Of a stretch of 64,000 bases of DNA, positions 31,601-42,796 are shown in pieces. This DNA is from Blastobasis lacticolella (Eukaryota > Arthropoda > Insecta > Lepidoptera > Blastobasidae). The position numbers and the translations under genes were made by a program. Each line of letters begins with the position of its first letter. Position 1 is the stretch's first letter. A model generated the notes under the pieces. That model was not told the DNA's origin. It ran no database searches and was given only the letters and a program-made list of their open reading frames with translations. The stretch is from contig LR990060.1 of NCBI GenBank assembly GCA_905147135.1, positions 4,604,001 through 4,668,000 on the forward strand, in the 5' to 3' direction.

Positions 31601-34137
31601 CTGAAACAAGGAAAAAACATAATCAATCAAACGATAAATATTATGTATATTGTTGGGAAAGATTTTACTATCAATATTATGAATGCGAACGAAGAGGTAT
31701 TTAGTTTGTCGTATAACAAGCCGAACCAAACAGGTTTGGATTAAAATAAAATTGTTTACCGAATAGAGTGCGATTATATATAGTATATTTTCAGTTATAA
31801 CATTTTTTTTTTATTCTTACTTATTTTCAGTTTACATGTTGGTATAAACATGTACTCCCTACCAATGAGGAGGATCTATTTTGTACGTATAAGCTTTTGG
31901 GCGCGACTTGTTCCGCGTAAAGTTCCGGACCCATTTCCGCGGGAACCACATTGAATTTCGGCATAAATTATAAGCTATGTGTTATTCTGAGCTATAACTT
32001 ACATTACTGCCAAATTTTATTACAATCCGTTTAGTAGTTTTTGCGTGAAGGGGTAACAAATATCCAAACATACTTTCAAAATTTCGTATTTATATTATTA
32101 ATAGGATATCCAACAAAATGAAATATATGCCAAAGTAGGCTAACTGCAGTTATTTTTTACTCGGGTTTATGGGCTTAGCCTGCAGGTAGTAAAATATATA
32201 TTCATGTAACTGAACATTAAAACGTAAAACTTGGCTAACGCCACCACAGCATGACGTAAAACGGTGCTAATACGAGACCTGAGTAGGGGCATATATCGAA
32301 AAACGCCTACGAGCAAATCTTTTGGGAACACTCCTATAGTAATGTAGTATTTTTTTTTATAGCAGTTATTAATTGTGATTTTTTACTTAGGTTTATGTAG
32401 GTATGTAGACAACAAGATAAAAGCCTAGGGAAAGTGGAATTACCAGTGTTTGCGTTTGAAGTAAGCTGAGTGGTACAACGATATTGACATTGGTGGCCAG
32501 GAGCGTCAGCCGCCAATTCCACTACGGCTATGTTCCAATAACCCTTGTCTAGGTTATGTACATTTATTAGGTAGGCGCTCTACTATATCTGATTCGACAA
32601 ATCCTGGATCATGGTCAAGGCGGACCCTGGGCCATCGTGTGCGAGAGCACAATCGGTACATTAACGCCAAGATTTTTATGCAGACAACAAAGTCAACAAG
32701 GTAGAATCTTATTCAATAAAATGTTCCGTAATTAAATATTGGAATGTACCAAAATGGCCACCTAAATTCGGCGTAAAGAGTAATATTCGTAAACTTACCA
32801 ATACAATTGCGTGGGCCTACGCCGAAGGGCAAATAAGCACAAGGGTGTCTTTCTCCAACATTCTCTGGGCTAAATCTTTCTGGATCAAATTTCTTTGAAT
32901 TTGGATAGTATTTCTCGTCATAATGGATACCATTCACTGGTATTAATACTATTTGGCCTTTTTTAATTGTCACATCTGTACCAGGTATTTTATAGTCTCT
33001 TTTAGCACATCTTTGTAAAGTTTCGGCTATTGGATACATTCTCAACGTTTCATCGAAAACTTTAGTTAGGAATTTCATTTCGTTAAGACTTTCGTAAGTC
33101 AATTCACCGTTACTCTTTCCTAAAACCTCATCTATTTCTGCTATCAATTTCTCTTGTACATCAGGATTCTGTGCCAATTCGTAAAGCATAAATGACATAG
33201 TAGATGCACTTGTTTCGTAACCACCAATGTAGAAAATGAATGCTTGGGCTGCAATGATGCCGTCTGTTATTTCTAACTCTAAACTATTATCTTGATTCCA
33301 TTTCTGGCCCTTTATCTGCTTTTGCTGACGCAATTCCAATATTAAATCCATAAAATCCTTTCTGTTTGTCGGAGCATTATTTCTTTGTACCTTAATAGTC
33401 TCCACAAGACGATGAAAAAATAAATAAATACTTTTAGGAATGAAACTTGCGGAAATAATGTCAAGGATACCCGGGTACATCATGTCCAATTCATTGAAGA
33501 GACTTTGATAGAATATTATATCATTCATTTTTTGGAGTTCGGTCATCATTTTATCGTTCATACCAATATCTAGACCAAAGGCTGTTGCAACTATAGATGA
33601 TATTGTATATTTCTGTAATAAGCTATGAACTTCCTGTTCCGTATTTTGTTGACAAGTTGACTCCACATATTCCATGAAATGATCGCTACGTTGTATCAGT
33701 AAATACATCATGTTTTTCAACTTGCCCGACGTAAATAGTGGTGTGAATTTATTCCGTAACAGGTTCCACGTCTCGCTATCAGCATGGAACAAGTTTTTTC
33801 CCATACCATTGTTGTTGAATTCCACTCCTCTATCACTAAATGCGTCAAAGTCTTTGATCATGACATGCTTTACTAAGTCCAGATCTCTCAATAATAGACT
33901 AGGTGACGTCATTCGATAAATTCCAATGAATTTTTCTTTAGGGTATTGGTTGTACAACTCGATAATTACGTCACCCTTGTACTTTCTTCTTAAAGTCGAT
34001 TCTAAGAGGTTGCCAAATAGCGGCACTGGCTTAGGGCCTACTACATTTCTGCTCTTCCAATAGTTGAAATTTCGTGTGAAATAATAATACAATGTAAACA
34101 GCGTAGTAGCCAAAAATAATATCACATTCACTATCAT
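31434..34137 (-). CDS. CYP6B: CYP6B-like cytochrome P450, complete two-exon gene
   Basis: Exons are 34137-32799 and 31600-31434, joined at Cys-Ile-Gly of the heme loop (TGT ATT G|GTAAG, then CAG|GT ATG CGG), giving 501 residues, normal for the family. Visible: N-terminal ER anchor (about residues 1-20), WxxxR of helix C (W124, R128), helix I GGYETS (305-310), ExxR as ETLR (363-366), PERF (419-422), heme loop FGVGPRNCIG with Cys445, and C-terminal GGIYLN. Family knowledge: microsomal CYP6B enzymes oxidise plant toxins such as furanocoumarins, and some insecticides, with P450 reductase; the substrate here is unknown. The start is ATG at 34137: the open frame runs further upstream but has only TTG there, and the neighbouring pseudogene begins with the same MIVN. 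No disabling change was seen. It is the apparent intact paralogue of the pseudogene at 8455-9792. Confidence 0.93.
31887..32105 (+). repeat. repeat family H copy in the CYP6B intron
   Basis: AAGCTTTTGGGCGCGACTTG then TTTCCGCGGGAACCACATTG. Confidence 0.65.
32530..32688 (+). repeat. SINE-A 3' part in the CYP6B intron
   Basis: CAAATCCTGGATCATGGTCA and GGCGGACCCTGGGCC to ACATTAACGCCAAGAT. The head is lost. Confidence 0.8.
32799..34137 (-). CDS. CYP6B: CYP6B-like gene, exon 1
   Basis: Codes for residues 1-446 plus the first base of codon 447. The donor is G|GTAAGTTT at 32799/32798. Reading through it would add only a short unrelated tail, so the splice is required to complete helix L. Confidence 0.93.
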
Positions 34138-34193
34138 TATAATGTTAACTATGTGACTCAAGTGAATAAAAATAAACTCTGTTCCAATCTCCG

Positions 34194-34201
34194 TTTATAT
34201 A
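34194..34201 (-). promoter_or_regulatory. TATA box of the CYP6B-like gene
   Basis: TATATAAA on the minus strand, 57 bases upstream of the start codon. Transcription starting about 30 bases downstream would leave a leader of roughly 30 bases. The pseudogene has a TATAAA at a similar distance (64 bases), supporting a shared promoter layout. Confidence 0.55.
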
Positions 34202-34342
34202 GCATTTACATATCTATATATGCTAGAGATAATGTTGTGTACATAACATGTGGGAAGTAAAGGTGTTTGTAAGTATGTTTGTACGGTTCTATACTTTTAT
34301 AAAATGCTATACCTAAGATTATAGAAGAACGAGGTTGGGGTA

Positions 34343-34679
34343 ATCATCTTGGCGTTAGTGTCCCGGTTGTCCACTCGCGCGAGGGCCCGGTGTTTGCCTT
34401 GACCATGATCTAGGATTTGGCAGATCAGGAAATTACATCGGAGCGACTGTCATCTGACCTCCGTTACCCTGTTAACTAGGGACCTTGACCTGTCCATCAC
34501 AGTTACATGCTCAGTCGCCGGAATGCGCAGGTTTCCTCACGATGTTTGTCTTACCGGAAAAGCATAGGTGTTCAACTGATGTACACAACTCCGAAAAAGT
34601 CATAGGTAAATGCCGACACTGGGTTTCGAACCATGTACCTTACACTAACGAGGCGAACCTCTCTACCACCGACACTCTC
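34343..34679 (-). repeat. SINE-A copy upstream of the CYP6B-like gene
   Basis: TCATCTTGGCGTTAGTGTCC to CTACCACCGACACTCTC; about 140 bases upstream of the TATA box. Confidence 0.83.
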
Positions 34680-34935
34680 TGAACTGTAAACGTACTATAT
34701 TATTGCAATAAACGATGTCCTAATAACCATTCGAATAAAAACCTGACTCTAACCAAAATATTTCAACCATGTAGAGAACTACATGACAGAAAAAGTCACG
34801 GAGCACAACAAGTCTTTAAAATTATACAAAAGATATCAGTTCAGTCATAGTGATATAGCAGTTTTGCCTACCCAACCGGTAACAAACAACATATCGCCTC
34901 ATCGATAACCTTACGCCGTTGTTATTGTGCCTTAA

Positions 34936-35146
34936 TAGTCTAAGATCCAGGATTATAAAAATATACCCTAATCTGTTAAATAAATGAAATAATTTTTTTA
35001 GGCTTATTTTCTATTATTAATTGTAGCAGACCTACGGTGGCAGAGGTTGATTTTATAAATTTATCACATTGAAATAAGCCTAAAAAAATTTATTTCATTT
35101 ATTTAACAGATTAGGGTATATTTTTATAATCCCGTATCTTAGACTA
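34936..35146. mobile_element. foldback MITE with 75-bp arms
   Basis: Arms 34936-35009 and 35072-35146 are reverse complements with about three differences, around a 62-base centre. Each arm begins TAGTCTAAGAT at its outer end. A terminal TA suggests a mariner-type target, not proven. Confidence 0.88.
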
Positions 35147-35389
35147 TAATTCGTTAAGTCACTCTATGTCTTCCGTGCCTACATTGTTTGCTGTACATTG
35201 TTTCTGATTGTTATTTAGTCGTTTTGCTTTATAAATAGTAAGTGATCGATATTTATGGCTTATTTATTAGCCAGCCTCGATCCTACTTAACCATAGTCTT
35301 GTAAGTCAGTAAGCCAGTGCCGCCATGAATTTTCTAAGTTTTGTACATTAGTTGAACACCAGCCGATACTCTAACGGTCGCGTACGCCA

Positions 35390-37305
35390 AGGCGCTGCAC
35401 TAGCCGAGCGGCCTGTGTGATCGCTATACATTCGCACTGAAAGATGGTACTATGATCTCCTAATGTTAGTGATGATCTGAAATTCAGATCTAGCGAGAAT
35501 ATTCCCGATCCTGTGCCCTGGTCGATCTTTGATCCATCCGTGTATATTCGTACTTCTCGTATCCCAGACCAGTCTGTCTCCGTCTCAGCAGTCTAGATTT
35601 GGTATCTTTTGCCAAATGTGAACTGCTTCGGAGTTCTGTCACACTTGACCTCAAACAATGGGTTGTTTGACACCATTGTTTCCCACAAACTATGGTGAGA
35701 TCCAAGTTTGTTGTACCAGAGGTTTGATACCTTGAGTCTGAGAACTGTCATCGCTGCCTCCTGTTCTATTTACAGGTCAAGTGGTGCAAGTCCCAGTGGT
35801 ACCACAAGGGCTGCTGATGGTGTCAATCGCATGCAGCCAGTGATGGCGGAACAGGCCATCCTCTAGAATCGCTGCAACTTGTTGATTGACGTGGCCAGCT
35901 TGGTTCTAGTCCACCAGGCAATTGCCCCGGACGCTAGAAACGGTCTCACTACTGCAGTATACAGCCACCTGGCCATTTTTGGGGAGATGAACCAGGTCTT
36001 GCCTAGGATTCTGTTACATTGCAACAGGGAGATGCTAGCTTTGGCCAGCTTCTGTTCCAAATGTTTGTTCCATAACATTTTGTTGTCAAAGATATCCCCA
36101 AGGTATTTGACTTTATTTGTTAAGGATAGGGTCGTGTCGAACAGTTTGGGTAGTTTGAGTTCCCCCAGATTCCTCTTGTGCGTGAACATAACCATTTCTG
36201 TTTTGGTTGGGTTCGAGGACAGTTCCAGTTTATGACACCAGCTTTCAACGATTCTTAAAGCAGACCTCATGAGATTGCATAGAACGTTTTCAAAGGGCCC
36301 GCTAATTAATATTGCTATGTTGTCAGCCTAGCCTACCGTATAAAATGTATGGTAATTTAAGTGGCTAATAAGCCCGTTGACCACTATGTTCCATAAGAGC
36401 GGGGAAAGGACCCTTGAGGGCATCCTTTAGCAATCACCGCTCTTGTTGTGTTATTCATTGTTAGTCGTACAGCCCTGTATCTTAGCATAGAATCGATCCA
36501 CCCGGCAATGGTATATTTTACTCCATGCTGTTTCAGGGCATTTCTGATGCTGCCAAAATGTGTTTTATCAAACGCACCCTCGATGTCTATAAAGACACCC
36601 AGGGTGGACTGTTTAGACGCCATAGCGTGCTCAAGGTGAGCTGTAACGCTATGTAGTGCTGATTCAGTGCTCTTACCTATGGAGTATGCGTGTTGATTTT
36701 TGTGGAAAGGGTAATCTATTAGAGCAGAGTCTCTTATGTCTCTGTCACATATTCTCTCCAATACCTTCAGTATGAACGAAGTCAAGCTGATCGGTCTGAA
36801 GGATTTGGGTTGTGTATAGTCCCCCTCTTGTGTTGCCGGGTTTTGGGATGAACACAACCCTTACCTATCTCCACTTGAGCGGGATGTATCTTTTGGCCCG
36901 ACAGGCCTTGTATATGCTAACAAGGTGGTCGATCAGCCCCTTCCCGCTCCATATCATCAGGCCCGGGAATATTCTGGCTGGGTCTGGTGACTTGAACGGC
37001 AGGAAGCTGTCGATTGCCTATATCACTTTGTCTTTGGTTATTATTTTGTCAACTTGTGACCAATCTGATTCACTCGGATTGTGCTCTATTGCCTCGGTCC
37101 ATGACTGGTCTTCTTTAATTTCGCAGCCTGGAAAGTGTGTGTTCAGCAGTAGTTCACATGTCTTTGAGTCTGTTTTCGTGTATGTTTTATCTGGTTTGAT
37201 TAGTGACCCTAAGTTGTGAGATTTTTCGTTACTAAGTACGTTTTTTATCCTAGCAGCCTGGGTGTTGCTCTCTATGCTGGAACAGAAGCGTCTCCAGACA
37301 TGAAT
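35390..37305 (-). pseudogene. R1/Jockey-like non-LTR reverse transcriptase remnant
   Basis: Minus strand, several frames with stops, in order: ESNTQAARIKNVLSNEKSHN (pre-RT); SFLPFKSPDPARIFPG; KSFRPISLTSFILKVLERIC; GVFIDIEGAFDKTHFGSI (palm A); KGCPQGS; ADNIAILI, where a stop and changes replace the YADD box; SNPTKTEMVMF; KVKYLGDIFD; YTAVVRPFLASGAIAWW (thumb); then IYTDGSKIDQGTGSGIFSLD, the start of RNase H. The endonuclease part and the element's 3' end are absent. The element is dead. Confidence 0.9.
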
Positions 37306-37682
37306 ATTTTATTTAATAAAAACTAAAATATTTAGATGAAGAGAGAAAGATCTGACAGGATCTTGAAGGCTTTACAGGATTAGGTATCAAAAACATAATT
37401 ATATAGATTGAAATACTTGAAAATGTAAACAAGTCTTCTATTATTTGTTTCAGATAACTTCGCCGTATCTAAATTGGAATAAAAAATAACGGTGAGTACC
37501 TATTATATTAAATTGACTTTTTTATTTTTCTTTTTATAATACTAGAATGCTAAGAAGTTTTTTGAATTCAAACGATGCAAATTCAAATCGCTTTACTTTC
37601 CTTGGGAGCTTCAAATATATCTCCCTGCAGGTAATAAGGCAATGCTTTACGTCAAAATTTTGTTACATTTACCAATTAAATA
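37306..37682. other. intergenic, no gene seen
   Basis: No recognised content. Confidence 0.5.
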
Positions 37683-37821
37683 CAATTATTATACATATAA
37701 CACTCAGACCCGTAACAGAAATTAAAAATTACCATTTCAATTTCTGCTCGGCCGGGAATCGAACCCTATGCCTGTGCATGGCAGACCGGCCTGTTAACCA
37801 AATGAATCATACTGGTTGTCA
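37683..37821 (-). repeat. SINE-B head fragment
   Basis: ACCCGTAACAGAAATTAAAA then GCTCGGCCGGGAATCGAAC. Confidence 0.8.
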
Positions 37822-38173
37822 AACCACCAAGTTACCATCTGACTCAGCCTTTAATTGCGTCGTGTGTTCTAAGGTTTACAAACATTTTTACAACCCCAGC
37901 CCGCCGTCACGCGCGTCACCGAAATCAAATAATATACCCGGGACAGCCGGGCGTTAGCGGGACCAAAGTGGGACGAACCCGTCCCGATTGGACCGCATCC
38001 AAATGCGATCGTACGAGAACGGACGCGGAAAGCTAATGAGGCAGTGGCTTTCATTAATTTTATTGAGATCCTGCGATAACACTCGTAATATACAGCATCG
38101 TCAAGATTGGCGCAATGCGTTTTGTAACTAAATTTTTACAAGCTTTTATTTACACATTTCCTCATGTTTAAAA
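37822..38173. other. intergenic, no gene seen
   Basis: GC-rich patch at 37895-38035 without a recognised motif. Confidence 0.45.
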
Positions 38174-38204
38174 TCATCTTGGCGTTAATGTCCCGGTTGT
38201 GCCA
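38174..38204 (-). repeat. SINE-A tail fragment fused to an RTE remnant
   Basis: ATCATCTTGGCGTTAATGTC then CCGGTTGTGCC, directly followed by RTE sequence. Confidence 0.75.
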
Positions 38205-38780
38205 CCTTGTCTACCCACACTGCGTCTTTCGGTACATAGTCGCCACTCGAGAACTTTATTGCCCCATCGGCCATCTGTTCTTCGAGCTATGTGCCCTGCC
38301 CACTGCCACTTCAGTCTGGCAATCCTTAGAGCTATGTCGGTGACCTTCGTTCGCTTGCGGATCTCCTCATTTCTGATTCGATCGCGCAAAGAGACTCCGA
38401 GCATAACCCTAACCCTTTCCATTGCCCTTTGGGTAACAGTGAGCTTTCTTATAAGGCCCACAGTGAGCGGCCATGTTTCAGTTCTGTAGGCCATCACTGG
38501 CAACACACATTAGTCAAAGACCTTCGTCTTGAAGCGTAGCTTCCCGAACGCTGCCCAACCGAGCTGGAGTCGTCGATTGATCTTGTTCTCAAAATTGGAT
38601 TTACCTAGCTGGAATATTTGTCCTAGGTCTGTATAGTCGTCATCTGTCACTGGAGTAGGCACAACATGGACATTCGACATAATTTTCATCTTTTCCATGT
38701 TCATTTTAAGACTTACTTGTTGAGAGGCACTACAGAGGTCATCGAGCATTTTGCCCAAGTCTTCCAGTAAAATGTTGCCA
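38205..38780 (-). pseudogene. RTE-like reverse transcriptase remnant
   Basis: Minus strand: LGKMLDDLCSASQQVSLKMN, KMKIMSN, INRRLQLGWAAFGKLR, then a break, LPVMAYRTETW (thumb), TQRAMERVR, VSLRDRIRNEEIRKRTKVTD, RLKWQWAGHIARRTDGRWGN and VLEWR. The longest copy of this family here, but lacking the catalytic palm and the 3' tail. Confidence 0.88.
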
Positions 38781-38946
38781 TAATCGCCACGTTTGGCAGG
38801 CGGGTTGGCGATCGCAGTGCAGTACATGTAAATCTACCCAGTAAGTTGATCTTTCGGATTTATCCCTTAGTCGCTTCTTACGACACCCACGGGAAGAGAT
38901 GGGATGGTGCTATTCTTTGAGGTGGCGGCACCACACACCACCGCGG
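38781..38946 (-). repeat. repeat family C variant, left arm of an inverted pair
   Basis: CCATAATCGCCACGTTTGGC to GGTGGCGGCACCACACACCA; the reverse complement lies at 39028-39292. Confidence 0.8.
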
Positions 38947-39027
38947 CACAACTAATGTACATAACTCAGTAAAGTAAATATTTATTGTTGTTAATAATAT
39001 TTATTGTTAAATATGAAAAGAGTCATG

Positions 39028-39292
39028 GTGTGTGGTGCCGCATGGTGTGTGGTGCCGCCACCTCAAAGAATAGCACCACCCCATCTCTTCCCGTGGGTGT
39101 CGTAAGAGGCGACTAAGGGACAAATCCGAAAGGTGGGCAGCAGCATCTTTCTGGGTAGATTTACATCAACTGTACTGCGATCTCCAACCCGCCTGCCAAG
39201 CGTGGAGATTATGGCAATGACCTCCCCTTTCGTGGGAGAGGCCCGAAGTCCTGCAGTGGACTGTTATGGGCTGTGATGATGATGATGATGAT
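39028..39292 (+). repeat. repeat family C variant, right arm, full 3' end
   Basis: ATGGTGTGTGGTGCCGCCAC to GTGGACTGTTATGGGCTGTG plus a GATGATGATGATGATGATGA tail. Confidence 0.85.
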
Positions 39293-39296
39293 GAAA

Positions 39297-39390
39297 AGAG
39301 TCGCATTTTTCAGAAAAAGTCGCATGGTCGGATTCAAACCCGGTACTTTTCTTACGAGTCGGGTACTCAACCACTCGGCCACCGACGCTC
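39297..39390 (-). repeat. SINE-A head fragment
   Basis: Contains ACTCGGCCACCGACGCTC (tRNA-like 5' end, minus strand). Confidence 0.75.
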
Positions 39391-39504
39391 CTCATGTTTT
39401 TTCGTAATAAAATCTTGTAGGTTTTAATAAGACCCATTTTCCTGTTCCCGAGCTGTTTTGCATACTTATGTAAGTTCGGTGACAATGCAATTTTGTTCCT
39501 TGCA

Positions 39505-39610
39505 ACCTAAATTAATGAATTGTAGATGTTATGGGTGACATTTACCACTAACCTCAGGAAAAATCAGGTAGGCTTTCTGTTCCTTTATCACTGCGTAGCA
39601 TAAAAAAATA
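39505..39610 (-). repeat. repeat family F fragment
   Basis: TTGCAACCTAAATTAATGAA then GTAGATGTTATGGGTGACAT. Confidence 0.65.
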
Positions 39611-39744
39611 CACACTATGGCAATTCCAGGCGCTGAAATTTTAAAGCCTCAGCCTTTCAGCACACTAATATCTAGGACCATTGATCCAATTTCCTCGCCG
39701 GCGGTATAGACAACAGCTGACTGTTCCCCGAAGCGAGGTAAGAG

Positions 39745-40585
39745 CTGTGCTGCCAGGTCTGTTTGAGTGTTAAGCGCTAAATCAGTTCAAAAAAGCGCTA
39801 GATTACGCTAAACATTAATAAAAAAGCGGGTTAAAGCGGGTTAATAAAAAGGATCAAATTAGAAAGCTTTTTTATAATAAGGATTTAAAAGATACGTTCC
39901 TCAACCACACCTAGTGTTTAACTAACCAAGAAATTAATTATTTGGCGTCTACTACAGCGGCAAAAACAGGAGCTCGTTGCGCTCGCTCAGTCAGTGATTT
40001 ATGTTACGTTATTTATGTTACGTTACCTTTATCATATTAACCCCAGGTCTTTCGAACAAAAATTCGACATATTTTGGTATCATCATCACAGCCCATAACA
40101 GTCTACTACAGGTCTTAGAGCCTCTCCCACGAAAGGGGAGGTTATTGCCATAATCTCCACGCTTGGCAGGCGGGGTGGATATCGCAGTGATATAAACATA
40201 ACAATGGAAAACGCTGCTGCCTATTTCCAGCCTACGGAGAATCTAGATGTTGTACCTCGAAAACATTAGTCGCTTTGTACGACACACGCGAGTGTAAGAG
40301 ATTGGTGTTAGTCTACTCAGCCGGACACCACACGGCCGATATATGTTATATTTATATATGTTTAGAAGATCACCAGGATGTACTAAATAAAAAAATAATG
40401 TTCAAATAATTAGTTGTAGATTTAAAATATAATTTAATTTAAGAGCTCAATATTGCCTCCACCGCTTCTTAGATGACCTTTCAGACTGTATAAGGTTTGC
40501 TGGATGAAATTTATCGCTTTATGGGAGTACATTACGCTGAAATTCCGCTAGAACTAGCGCCGAAAGCGTTAGAATGGCAGCACTA
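39745..40585. mobile_element. hAT-like element, 841 bp, with 8-bp target duplication
   Basis: Ends CTGTGCTGCCA and TGGCAGCACTA (9 of 11 complementary), flanked by exact GGTAAGAG at 39737-39744 and 40586-40593. AAGCGCTA/TAGCGC motifs lie near both ends. A family C repeat is nested at 40080-40342. No transposase. Confidence 0.88.
40080..40342 (-). repeat. repeat family C copy
   Basis: CATCATCACAGCCCATAACA to CGGACACCACACGGCC. Confidence 0.85.
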
Positions 40586-40593
40586 GGTAAGAG

Positions 40594-41499
40594 TCTCATT
40601 ATAAGACAAGAACGTCATTTAGCAATAATGACGCATTTAACTCTAATGTCAGTTGGAGTTTGCGCGAACCGCGGCCTGGATTCTACGATATCCGTAGATT
40701 TATCAGCGAAATGAAACACGGACGGTGCGCCTACATTAGTCTTTGAGGTGAATTATGTGCTTGTCTTTCTTAGAAAGCCTTTATCGGGTACTGTAATTGA
40801 AGAAATTGGGCCCTAATTAATATGTACGTATATAACAACGCTATTTAATAAGTTACACATAAATCAGATCAGTAATGTTCTCAAACATTAGTGTTAAAGG
40901 TGAAATCTGTGCTTGTCTTTCTTAGAAAGCTCTTCCTAGTAATTGTATTCGTAATCCTAGGAATTGGGTAATAAGTAAAGTGCTCAATAAATAAAAGTAT
41001 GTATGAGAAGACTGTATGAAAAGACTTTTCTAGGGAGTTGTGTCAGGTTAGAGCAAAGTGGCGGTCCATAGTCTCTGCCTACGCCACCCTTGGGACACAG
41101 GCCTGAGCTTTATGTTTGTATGTATGAATGTATTTTATAAGTAAAATAGTCTAATCATGTTAGTTAGGTATTGCAAGCGTATTCTATCGCTTGTAATTTA
41201 CAAAAATGTGAAAGCAAAGCTTCCATGCTAGCTCTATAGTTAATTTCAAACCCAACAGATAGCTAAGTAGCAAAACGTCCAACGCGCGAAACGCCTAACG
41301 AACAGTAAGCCTAATTAGCAAAATCTCCATGTAGCAAAACGTGTAACTATCAGATGGTCTGCATAACAGAAAATCATTTAGAATTACAGCGACTATGCGG
41401 CTTTAGAGCTAAGTAGCGGTCTGTCTCCGCGGATTTAATTCCTATTCCACTAGTTCCTACCAAAATATCTCCCTTGGTGGGTAAGGATGGTTTTTTTTC
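40594..41499. other. intergenic, no gene seen
   Basis: CTTGTCTTTCTTAGAAAGC recurs at about 40760 and 40913. GCAAAACGT-type words recur at 41270-41345. No coding motif. Confidence 0.5.
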
Positions 41500-41790
41500 A
41501 CCTACCCGCGTTCAGTTCGATCGAAAAGGGGCGCCGTTTTCGCCATCGGGAAACGTTCTGGGCGAACGCTTCATTCTTATGTTGTGGATCTTCAAGTTAT
41601 CCGCACGAGCCACTGTAGTCAAAACTCTATAATGCGTACGGCTAAGGAATGAAACACGTTGCCTGCGAGTGTGTTCCCTGATCATTATAATCTGGACGTC
41701 TTCAAGGCTAGATTGAACTGTTCCTAGACAGGTGTGCTCCATCATCGGTCGCATCGTCACTTAGCACCAGGTGAGATGGCAGCCAAATGT
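41500..41790 (+). pseudogene. non-LTR retrotransposon C-terminal fragment
   Basis: Plus strand with stops: RTAKE, NTLPASVFPDHYNLDVFKAR, RSHRHLAPGEMAAKCL. Related to 15442-15720. Confidence 0.65.
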
Positions 41791-42637
41791 CTGCCTAGTC
41801 TAATTAGATAAAAAGACTCTGTCGTTTGACTGACGTTTGACTATCCCGTCAGAGAATTCTATTCGTCAGAGAAGCCCTTAGCATCACCCACTTCATCTCA
41901 TGTTGAGCGACTTTGAATTTATGACCTAGTAACGTCCTTTGTTTAGTCTCTACGTATGTCATTGCTAGAGGACGCATTGGTTACAAGAACACCAGCTGAT
42001 ATTCTCAACTTCCTACTCGTATGCTACACACGAGTGTCCTCTCCAAACTGTACTTGATTTGAAGCGTGTAACATTTCGAGAGCAAGCCACCCGCTGAAGG
42101 GTGAAAGACCTAAATATCGCTTTGACCTGAATTCGAGCAAAGTACAGCACAATAAAAGTCGCTGCATTTTCTTACTAAGCGGTAGCATCATAACGTTGGA
42201 AAATCCCGCGCTTCACTAATTACTCTACAATGTCTCTGGAGTCTGATAAAAACCTTGACCATTAAAAGTTTATGTAGTTTCCATGAAATTGGCTCCCTTA
42301 TCTTGCGAAGGGAAAGTTCCAAACGAACCCTAATTTCTAACTTTTTCCAGCAAAAACAACTGAGAATAGATTCTATCATAGTGTTTTAGGAGGGAAGTTC
42401 TTTGTTTCGCTTCGACGGGAATAGTTAGGAACTTGCAAGGGAATATTGAATTTTGTGTGAGCAAAGGGAAAGTCGGCGAGATGTAAGTAATTATTGTTAC
42501 AGGGAGTTTATTAAATTGATAAGACGGGGGGATTTGGTATCTAATAATAATAATAGCAGTAACACCCAATTTATAATTGGCAGAGGAATATTGGATCAAA
42601 CCTTGTGAGGTATGGTTGTCGTACATGGCGACTAAAT
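41791..42637. other. intergenic, no gene seen
   Basis: No recognised content. Confidence 0.5.
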
Positions 42638-42790
42638 GCTTTTTTTATTCCACTAAGGTAGCAAACGAGCTTACGGTTACCCTGATGGTAATCAGTCACC
42701 GCAGACGATCGACGTTTCCGGTACCAGGGGTATAACTCCCGTGCTGCCGACCCTCTTACAACTTCTTCAGCCCATTCTTGAAGAACTATA
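42638..42790 (+). repeat. repeat family E fragment
   Basis: CACTAAGGTAGCAAACGAGC then CCTGATGGTAATCAGTCACC. Confidence 0.75.
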
Positions 42791-42796
42791 TTTTTA

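Noticed and set aside
34138..34161. Eight extra N-terminal residues for the CYP6B-like protein
   Set aside because: The first codon of that extension is TTG; the paralogue's extension starts with GTG. Both genes share ATG at MIVN.
36448..37219. Plus-strand frames opposite the R1/Jockey-like remnant
   Set aside because: Shadows of the minus-strand reverse transcriptase, whose motifs are clear and ordered.
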